Assembly: GCA_017939795.1 (NCBI GenBank)
Contig: JAGBAA010000042.1
Coordinates: forward strand, 1-41,953
From: Thermoguttaceae bacterium
GTDB taxonomy: Bacteria > Planctomycetota > Planctomycetia > Pirellulales > Thermoguttaceae
Reading direction: 5' to 3'
DNA length: 41,953 bases
The notes under the pieces are model-generated. The model saw only the letters and a program-made list of their open reading frames with translations. It had not been told where the DNA came from and did not search any database. Shown here piece after piece: positions 26,169-32,100 of this stretch (position 1 is the first letter of the stretch; each line of letters opens with the position of its first letter). A program made the translations under genes and the position numbers.

Positions 26169-26197
26169 ATTGTACATGAATAGATGCAAAAAGTCAA
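26169..26197 (-). promoter_or_regulatory. Promoter of the beta-helix gene
   Basis: On the minus strand TTGACT (26192-26197), 17-bp spacer, TACAAT (26169-26174). About 50 bases upstream of the ATG at 26117. Confidence 0.75.
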
Positions 26198-26222
26198 GAG
26201 TCCAAGATAAATATTTTTTCAT

Positions 26223-26257
26223 AAAAAAACCCCCGAACTCACAAAGAGAACGGGGTT
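26223..26257 (-). terminator. Terminator of the FabZ-ACP-FabZ-FabF unit
   Basis: In the minus direction AACCCCG, a TT/TT internal loop and CTC pair with GAG and CGGGG(G)TT, followed by a run of T. It starts 20 bases past the fabF-like stop codon. Confidence 0.7.
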
Positions 26258-26276
26258 CTTTAAGTCAAATTGAAAA

Positions 26277-27569
26277 TCAGACTTTTTTCACGAGGATCGA
26301 GACGTTTTGACCGCCGAATCCGAAACTATTCGTCAGGCAGCAGTCACATTTGACCTGACGGCAAACGTTTGGAACATAGTCCAAATCGCAAAGCGGATCC
26401 GGATTATGGTAGTTGATCGTCGGAGGAACGACTCCGTCGCGCATCGCCATCAGGCAGTATACCATTTCACTGGCTCCGGCGGCAGCGATCATGTGGCCGA
26501 TCATGCTCTTCGTGCTCGAGACCGGGATCTTGTAGGCACGTTCGCCAAAAACTTCTTTGATCGCAAGCGTTTCCACTTTGTCGTTGACTTTGGTGCTCGT
26601 ACCGTGTGCATTGATGTAATCCACATCTTCCAGATTGGCACCTGCGTCATTAAGTGCCATCTTGATGCACGAGATCGCACCGCGGCCTTCCGGATGCGTG
26701 TCCGTAATACGGAAAGCGTCAGCCGTGGAACCGTAGCCGGCCACTTCACCGTAGATTTTTGCACCGCGTTTTTTCGCGTGTTCGTACTCTTCCAGAACAC
26801 ACATGACAGAACCTTCACCAAGCACGAAACCATGGCGCGTCGCATCGAACGGACGGCTGGCGGCTTTCGGATCGTCATTGTCGGTACTCAGAGCCGTCAG
26901 AAGGTTGAATCCCATGACCCCCATCGGGTGGATCATGCTGTGCGTTCCGCCGGAAAGCATGATGTCTGCATCGCCGCGCCGGATGATTTCCACCGCTTCA
27001 CCGACCGCCTGAACACTGGCAGCGCAGGCAGTCAGGCAGTTGCTGTTCGGGCCTTGTGCATTAAACATGGCAGCAAGGTGAGCTGCGGGCATATTTGGAG
27101 ACTGTTCGATCTCAGCTTCAGCATTGAAATCTTTCATTGCAGTACGGATAAATTCTGCAACTTCGAACTCTTTGCCGGCCAGTTCCCCAGCACGGATCCC
27201 TGCCATCATCATTTTGGCAAAGTCGTTGAAATCCTGCTGTCCTTCCCCGCTTCCGGTATAAACGCCGAAACGCAGCGGATCAAAAGAAAGATCCATGATC
27301 CCGGAATCCGCGACCGCTTTTTTACTCGCACCGACAGCAAACTGGGTGTGAAGTCCCTGATTTGCCCAGCGTTTTGGATCTTCGCCAACTTCAGAAAGAT
27401 CCCAATTCTTAACTTCTGCTGCAATTTTCGTCGGAAAACTGGACGCATCAAAGCGGGTAATGTAATCGACGCCGGATTCGCCGTTCAGCAGCCGTTTCCA
27501 AACCTGCTCGATATCGGTTCCCAGCGGGGTAACGCAGCCAATTCCCGTAACTACAACACGTCGTTTCAT
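26277..27569 (-). CDS. Beta-ketoacyl-ACP synthase II-type enzyme (FabF-like)
   Basis: A 430-residue condensing enzyme of the thiolase fold, slightly longer than E. coli FabF (413). Catalytic residues are Cys182 (TACAAS), His322 (NAHGTST) and His359 (SMIGHMIAAAG). GFVLGEGS and the C-terminal NSFGFGGQN are also typical. It extends an acyl chain held on an acyl carrier protein with malonyl-ACP. It is the last gene of a four-gene minus-strand module (FabZ, ACP, FabZ, FabF) with gaps of 70-140 bases and a terminator after it. The companion ketoreductase and enoyl reductase are not here. The segment after GSGEGQQDFNDFAKMMMAG differs from housekeeping FabF, so a specialised pathway is possible. Confidence 0.95.
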   Translation of the reverse strand: MKRRVVVTGIGCVTPLGTDIEQVWKRLLNGESGVDYITRFDASSFPTKIAAEVKNWDLSEVGEDPKRWANQGLHTQFAVGASKKAVADSGIMDLSFDPLRFGVYTGSGEGQQDFNDFAKMMMAGIRAGELAGKEFEVAEFIRTAMKDFNAEAEIEQSPNMPAAHLAAMFNAQGPNSNCLTACAASVQAVGEAVEIIRRGDADIMLSGGTHSMIHPMGVMGFNLLTALSTDNDDPKAASRPFDATRHGFVLGEGSVMCVLEEYEHAKKRGAKIYGEVAGYGSTADAFRITDTHPEGRGAISCIKMALNDAGANLEDVDYINAHGTSTKVNDKVETLAIKEVFGERAYKIPVSSTKSMIGHMIAAAGASEMVYCLMAMRDGVVPPTINYHNPDPLCDLDYVPNVCRQVKCDCCLTNSFGFGGQNVSILVKKV

Positions 27570-27645
27570 AACGTTTTTTCTCCGGTACTCTCAAAATGAG
27601 ATGAAATAAAACCTGCCGACGGTCTGCGCCGGCTTTCCTGTTATG

Positions 27646-28164
27646 TTAGATGTTCTTAAAACAATCCGGAACACTGATGGGAGTCACACCGTCCGCTTCC
27701 GTTCCAATATCGTAGACATGGAAATTGAAGAAGAGGTGTTTGTAGTCCTGCATCGTGAAAAGTTCCTTGTCCCCGAAATCATTATCCCGGAGATAGGCAA
27801 ACATCATGTCAAACTCGGCATGCAGCTTATCGCCAATATGACTGGTTGCCGTGATCGAAGCACCGTTGGCATTCAGATACTGGACCTGAACCCGATAAGT
27901 CAGGACATCACCAGGCCGCGGTTCACAATAAAACACAGCTTTCGTCAATTTTGCAAGAACGACTTTCTCACGACATTCATTGAATTCACTGACGAGAAGT
28001 CCGCCTGTCTGGGCAACCCCTTCCACTACCAGCGAATGCGGCATGATCGGATAGTGATTAAAATGGTCGTGCATATGTTCCTCAGCCAGAGAAACACATT
28101 TGACTGCTGTTGCGCGCGTTCCGCGGACAAATTCCGTATAACGATCGATCCAATACCAACGCAT
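27646..28164 (-). CDS. FabZ-like 3-hydroxyacyl-ACP dehydratase (second of the module)
   Basis: A 172-residue hot-dog-fold protein: RWYWIDRYTEFVRG start, then HMHDHFNHYPIMPHSLVVEGVAQTGG, which corresponds to the FabZ active-site helix with its His and Glu (HF...P and VEG). PRPGDVLTYRVQV is the usual later strand. It is longer than FabZ (about 150) because of a C-terminal tail ending in VPDCFKNI. The usual FPG turn is NYP-like here, so substrate range may differ from the upstream paralog. It follows the ACP by 73 bases and precedes FabF by 76 bases. Probable dehydration of 3-hydroxyacyl-ACP or a related step. Confidence 0.85.
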   Translation of the reverse strand: MRWYWIDRYTEFVRGTRATAVKCVSLAEEHMHDHFNHYPIMPHSLVVEGVAQTGGLLVSEFNECREKVVLAKLTKAVFYCEPRPGDVLTYRVQVQYLNANGASITATSHIGDKLHAEFDMMFAYLRDNDFGDKELFTMQDYKHLFFNFHVYDIGTEADGVTPISVPDCFKNI

Positions 28165-28237
28165 AACTTACAAAGGCCTTTTTAAAAAATCAAAACAGGA
28201 ATACCGTCAAGAAATATGACGGTATTCTCTCAGTTAA

Positions 28238-28621
28238 TTACTGTTTTTTGTGCTGCACGAAACGGCACATGTCGGCGACGGTCATGCGGCTCGGGAATTC
28301 CTGGACGACCGGATTCTTTTCGAACTCGGTCAGGTCGATGAACGGAAGACGTTCACGAAGAGCGGCCATACCTTCAGCATTCAGACGGTTGTTCTGGGTA
28401 TATTTCGCGTCCGTGAAGATGTCTTCCGGGAAAAGTTCACCGCGTTCAACTTTGATATTGAACGCTTTTTCGAGGTGGAACACGATGTCCAGAAAGTCAA
28501 TGGATTCTGCACCAAGATCGCCAACCAGCGTGGCTTCTTCGGTCACTTCATCTTCATCAACACTCAGCGCGTCACAAAGCGTAGCCTGAACCTTTTCGAA
28601 AATTTCCGGATCAATTGCCAT
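28238..28621 (-). CDS. Acyl carrier protein with a large insertion
   Basis: A 127-residue protein, against 75-85 for ordinary ACPs. Helix I and the loop lead to the phosphopantetheine site in GAESIDFLD (Ser40), then helix II LDIVFHLEKAFNIKVERGELFP. The last helix, RMTVADMCRFVQHKK, matches the normal ACP C-terminus. Between them is an extra segment of about 45 residues (from EDIFTDAKYTQNN to NPVVQEFPS). It would carry acyl intermediates for the flanking FabZ and FabF enzymes. The start at 28621 is supported by GGAGAA about six bases upstream; an in-frame upstream ATG at 28666 has no such support. Confidence 0.92.
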   Translation of the reverse strand: MAIDPEIFEKVQATLCDALSVDEDEVTEEATLVGDLGAESIDFLDIVFHLEKAFNIKVERGELFPEDIFTDAKYTQNNRLNAEGMAALRERLPFIDLTEFEKNPVVQEFPSRMTVADMCRFVQHKKQ

Positions 28622-28756
28622 ATTAGTTCTCCAAATGACATTATCTAAAACCAAACCGCGAAACAATAAACGCTCAAAACGAATTATTTTCCACAGTACA
28701 AATTATATAAACTACAGTATTATTCCTTTTATCGGCATATTCCTGCCGAAAATCCA

Positions 28757-29230
28757 CTATTTTTGAGGCGCGATCAGCTCATAGACCTTCTTAAGCTCTT
28801 CGATCACCGCGGCATCTTTCCAGGCAAGCGAAGGATTATCGCGGCCAATACCGTGATGCGTAAGAACAAGACGCGCTGAAAGTGCCTGCACATCGTCCAG
28901 CCAACCCTGGGCTTTCACCTTGACTTCACCAGCTTCACGACTCAGGATCTCGATGCGGAGCGTCAACGTCTGTCCCGGCTGAACGAAATGATTGTATTTT
29001 ACATTTCGCGCTTCTTTCAGAGAAATGATACTATCGGCATAATTATCCGTAAGACGGATCAGCCAGGCGGCGGACTGCGTCATCGCCTCAAGCATCAAAA
29101 CTCCCGGCATTACCGGAAATCCCGGAAAATGATCCGCGAGATATTCTTCCGCAAGAGTCAGGTTCTTTTTCGTGACGATATATTCTCCCGGAACACATTC
29201 AAGGATCCGGTCAATCAGTATGAATCGCAT
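28757..29230 (-). CDS. FabZ-like 3-hydroxyacyl-ACP dehydratase (first of the module)
   Basis: A 157-residue hot-dog-fold protein with the classical signature ADHFPGFPVMPGVLMLEAMTQ, giving the catalytic His and Glu. The start MRFILIDRILECVPGEYI is typical of FabZ. It dehydrates 3-hydroxyacyl-ACP to enoyl-ACP in the cytoplasm. It is the first gene of the module, with a clear promoter at 29273-29300, and is followed after 135 bases by the long ACP. Having two different FabZ-type proteins with a dedicated ACP suggests a pathway separate from housekeeping fatty acid synthesis (inference). Confidence 0.93.
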   Translation of the reverse strand: MRFILIDRILECVPGEYIVTKKNLTLAEEYLADHFPGFPVMPGVLMLEAMTQSAAWLIRLTDNYADSIISLKEARNVKYNHFVQPGQTLTLRIEILSREAGEVKVKAQGWLDDVQALSARLVLTHHGIGRDNPSLAWKDAAVIEELKKVYELIAPQK

Positions 29231-29272
29231 AACTTTATCCCGATTATGAAATGCCTGCCTGCTAAAAAATCC

Positions 29273-29300
29273 AGTATAGCAGATTTTGATTATTTTTCAA
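29273..29300 (-). promoter_or_regulatory. Promoter of the FabZ-ACP-FabZ-FabF unit
   Basis: On the minus strand TTGAAA (29295-29300), 16-bp spacer, TATACT (29273-29278), about 45 bases before the first FabZ start. Confidence 0.7.
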
Positions 29301-29424
29301 GCATCAGGCGCCTGTTTTCATAAAATTTTTTCCTGAATCGGCCATTTCTCACGGCCAACTTTAGTCATTAAATGAATTTTGTGGAATTTTACCGTTGGTC
29401 CAAGTGGAGATCCGACCGGAAAAC

Positions 29425-30357
29425 TCACATTTTCCCACGGCGGCGAGAAGCATTCTCTCCAGCATCTTTCCCGGCTCCGCGTTCTTCGCTGAACGATTCT
29501 CCGCCGGAATTCCGCTCCGGACGGCTTCCCTTTCTGAAGGTCTGACGGCGTTCCGGAAGGCTCAGCTCCGAAAGGGGGACCAGTTTGCGGAATCGGTCCT
29601 CTGTTTCGATATAGACCTGCTGAGCCAGGATCTCATATCCGACCACTTTCGCAGGCACTCCGTCATGCAGAACACGCATCCCGATGGCCGGAAGGCGCGA
29701 AAGGAATTCCTCATATACCGGATACTCGTACCGAAGACAACACTTCAGTCGGCCGCATCGCCCGGAAATCTTTGACGGATCCAGCGTTGCCTTCTGCAGT
29801 TTCGCCATTTTCATCGAAACCGGCGGCATTTCGCGCAGGTAAGTATTGCAGCAGCACTCCTTCCCGCAGTCTCCGTAATCCGCAAGCAGCTTTGCCTCGT
29901 CCCGCACGCCGATCTGACGCATTTCGATCCGCGTCTGAAATTCCGTCGCTAAAACCTTCACCAGTTCGCGAAAATCGACCCGTCCGTCCGCCAGATAGTA
30001 AATGACGATACGCTCTCCGCCGAAAATATGCTCAATATCGACCAGGTGCATATTCAGCCCAAGCCGTTCGATACACTTCAGGCACGTGCGGAATTCGTCC
30101 GTTTCATGATAGTGGATCCGCGAAAACTCCCGTGCATCATCATTCGTCATGATGCGAAGGATCGACCCGGTCACGATGTCCGGCGGAAACTGTGCGCGGT
30201 CCTTTTCCGTCACTTCACACAAGATCTGCGCGATCTCAAGCCCTCTGTCCGAACGAATCACGACATAATCTTCCCGACGCAAATGCTGTTTCGCATTGTG
30301 CCAGGAGAAAATACCATGAAAACGCATGGTTCCGTAACGAACAAGGTAGTCAGCCAT
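29425..30357 (-). CDS. RicT/PSP1 family protein
   Basis: About 310 residues. The PSP1 core shows the cysteine-rich signature DCGKECCCNTYL and, later, GRCGRLKCCLRYEYPVYEE, as in B. subtilis RicT (YaaT), part of an iron-sulfur complex affecting RNA processing and development. RicA and RicF are not adjacent, so the planctomycete version may act differently. The C-terminal ~40 residues are Arg/Glu/Gly-rich and likely disordered. The start MADYLVRYG at 30357 lies 11 bases after the smpB stop, indicating translational coupling; the frame runs further upstream but only through smpB. Confidence 0.9.
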   Translation of the reverse strand: MADYLVRYGTMRFHGIFSWHNAKQHLRREDYVVIRSDRGLEIAQILCEVTEKDRAQFPPDIVTGSILRIMTNDDAREFSRIHYHETDEFRTCLKCIERLGLNMHLVDIEHIFGGERIVIYYLADGRVDFRELVKVLATEFQTRIEMRQIGVRDEAKLLADYGDCGKECCCNTYLREMPPVSMKMAKLQKATLDPSKISGRCGRLKCCLRYEYPVYEEFLSRLPAIGMRVLHDGVPAKVVGYEILAQQVYIETEDRFRKLVPLSELSLPERRQTFRKGSRPERNSGGESFSEERGAGKDAGENASRRRGKM

Positions 30358-30368
30358 CCGTCGATCCG

Positions 30369-30878
30369 TCAGCGCTGCTGGTAGCGCATCATGTTGAGTT
30401 TGATCCTGCGGTCTGAATCCGCTTTCTTTAATGCCTGGCGTTTGTCGTGCTCGTGCTTGCCCTGGCAGATCCCGAGCAAAACCTTCGCATAATGTTTCCG
30501 AAAATAAACTTTCAGCGGAATGAGCGTAAAGCCCTTCGCCGCCGTCCGGATCTCGCACCTGCGGATCTCCGAACGATGAAGCAACAGTTTTCGCGCACGT
30601 TTCGGCTCATGATTCAAGCGATTGGCTTCAAGATATTCCTGAATATCGCAGTTGATGAGCCAAATTTCGTCATTTTTTATCTTCGCATACGACTCGGCAA
30701 GAGAACAGCGTCCCTCACGCAGGCTCTTTACCTCGCTTCCGACCAAAACGATGCCGCACTCATAAGAATCAAGAATCTCGTAGTCATGACGCGCCTTGCG
30801 GTTCTCGCAGACGATCCTGACATCTGGGTCGACATTCTGATTTTTCTTCTTATTTTTTGAGGATTTTGACTTAGCCGT
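30369..30878 (-). CDS. smpB: SsrA-binding protein SmpB, apparent ACG start codon
   Basis: The reading frame gives a complete 169-residue SmpB that binds tmRNA and delivers it to stalled ribosomes. NRKARHDYEILDSYECGIVLVGSEVKSLREG and GFTLIPLKVYFR are family hallmarks. The N-terminus reads (M)AKSKSSKNKKKNQNVDP only if translation begins at ACG, 30876-30878. That codon is seven bases after a perfect AAAGGAG (30886-30892), and no ATG, GTG or TTG is in frame until a TTG at 30746, which would delete the first 44 residues including the start of the OB fold. An in-frame stop lies just upstream of the AAAGGAG region. Either a true rare ACG start or an ATG-to-ACG sequence error. RicT follows in an operon. 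Confidence 0.9.
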   Translation of the reverse strand, partial: TAKSKSSKNKKKNQNVDPDVRIVCENRKARHDYEILDSYECGIVLVGSEVKSLREGRCSLAESYAKIKNDEIWLINCDIQEYLEANRLNHEPKRARKLLLHRSEIRRCEIRTAAKGFTLIPLKVYFRKHYAKVLLGICQGKHEHDKRQALKKADSDRRIKLNMMRYQQR

Positions 30879-30885
30879 GGCGAAT

Positions 30886-30892
30886 CTCCTTT
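30886..30892 (-). promoter_or_regulatory. Ribosome-binding site that fixes the smpB start
   Basis: AAAGGAG on the minus strand, seven bases before the ACG codon at 30876-30878. A perfect Shine-Dalgarno match at an ideal distance, which marks the start despite the unusual codon. Confidence 0.8.
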
Positions 30893-30912
30893 ATGTCGCG
30901 TTTTGGTTGAAG

Positions 30913-30932
30913 CTGACTGAGAAAACAGTCAG
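30913..30932 (-). repeat. Hairpin in the smpB leader
   Basis: CTGACTG (30913-30919) and CAGTCAG (30926-30932) form a perfect 7-bp stem with a 6-base loop, located about 20 bases upstream of the ribosome-binding site in the transcript leader. Could modulate translation. Confidence 0.4.
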
Positions 30933-30963
30933 TTTCTTTGTGCGTACAGTTTCATTTCTTCCT

Positions 30964-30991
30964 ATTTTAGCAATATTTTGTTTTTTTTCAA
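30964..30991 (-). promoter_or_regulatory. Promoter of the smpB-ricT operon
   Basis: On the minus strand TTGAAA (30986-30991), 16-bp spacer, TAAAAT (30964-30969). Leader of about 80 bases. Confidence 0.65.
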
Positions 30992-31047
30992 GGAGTAGGG
31001 GAGGCTCACAGTACCATTTTTCTTATTTTTTTCAAAAATTTTACGGT

Positions 31048-32040
31048 TCAGGAGCCGTTTGCGCAATTTTTCTTGCCAGTTTCAGTTTTCGGTCCACCAG
31101 TATCCGAAGGGCATTCGATGCATTCCTTCACGATCCCGCCCAGGGATTCAAAGCGTTTCAGAAATTCCTGCGCTGGTTCGGAAAAACGTTCCTTTGGCTC
31201 TCCAAGACGGATCTCCTTCCAAACCGCCGGACCGTGGCTGACCTCGGCAAAAATCTCCCCGTTCCTCCCCTGGCGAACCGTGATCGCGACGTACGGAAGC
31301 TGAAATTCGCTCATGCAGTCCCATGCTGCCCCATCGCTTTCCAGCCGTACACGCAGCTCTCCGCAGGAAAAATCATCAGGAAGCAGAAGGACCGTTTCCG
31401 AACCGGGCTCCAAATCGGGCTGCCCGCACTGTCGGGCTATCGTGCGCGCCAAAAAATCAGAAATCGGGTCGCCGTCTGAAAAAACACGGCGGATCAAAAA
31501 TCCATCCTCCAAAAGAAACGAGACCGGCATCCTGTCGGCTGTACAGATCCGGTAGGCGATAGGAAGTCCATTTTCACGGCTCCAGCGGAGTGCCGGAACG
31601 AGGAACTGTTCCTGATGGATCTCATGAATGGTCAGGTCCGCATCATGCTGGACCTCCTTCCGTTTCTTTGAGAACAGTTCGCCGTCCGGCATCCGTTCCT
31701 CCGAAAGTTTTGAGAGGTCTGCCTCGGTATTCGGAAAAAGAAGCGGAAACCATGGCGCAAGAGGGTACCCGCGCTTCATGGAGAAACGGCTGAGAAATTC
31801 CGGATCGGAAAGCCGCGTGTAGGCAGACTCGTACTCCGACCGCGCCAGAGTATCCCACGCAATGAGAGATACCGTCGAAACGGAAAGAAAATCGGGAGCC
31901 AGCGTTCGGAGTGTTTCCCCAGACGGCGGAAATGTTTCCGGAGTCATGGCAAATTCCCTTTTCTCCGCCAAAACCGGCCCTTCGAGGCAGAGAGCAAGGC
32001 ACAGGCTCCCCAAAATCATATTTCTTCCGAATTTTTTCAT
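31048..32040 (-). CDS. Unrecognised secreted protein downstream of the DUF5703 glycosidase
   Basis: A 330-residue protein I do not recognise. It has a signal peptide (MKKFGRNMILGSLCLALCLEGPVLA) and no further membrane segment. The mature part is mixed alpha/beta with acidic and basic stretches. A region LTIHEIHQEQFLVPALRWSRENGLPIAYRICTADRMPVSFLLEDGFLIRR could be a compact domain. Two cysteines (KECIEC) lie near the C-terminus. AGGAAA lies about five bases before the ATG. Only 60 bases separate it from the DUF5703 gene upstream, without a terminator, so the two are probably cotranscribed and may share a glycan-related role (inference). Confidence 0.75.
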   Translation of the reverse strand: MKKFGRNMILGSLCLALCLEGPVLAEKREFAMTPETFPPSGETLRTLAPDFLSVSTVSLIAWDTLARSEYESAYTRLSDPEFLSRFSMKRGYPLAPWFPLLFPNTEADLSKLSEERMPDGELFSKKRKEVQHDADLTIHEIHQEQFLVPALRWSRENGLPIAYRICTADRMPVSFLLEDGFLIRRVFSDGDPISDFLARTIARQCGQPDLEPGSETVLLLPDDFSCGELRVRLESDGAAWDCMSEFQLPYVAITVRQGRNGEIFAEVSHGPAVWKEIRLGEPKERFSEPAQEFLKRFESLGGIVKECIECPSDTGGPKTETGKKNCANGS

Positions 32041-32100
32041 ACCGTTTTCCTTTCCATGGACTTTTTCCGTCCGATCACGAGCAAAAATCGAGATTCTCCG

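Noticed and set aside
26307..27599. Plus-strand 430-codon frame opposite fabF
   Set aside because: Antisense shadow; catalytic residues of FabF are all on the minus strand.
30369..30746. Short SmpB starting at the TTG codon
   Set aside because: It would remove the first 44 residues of a conserved fold, while the ACG position has a perfect ribosome-binding site.
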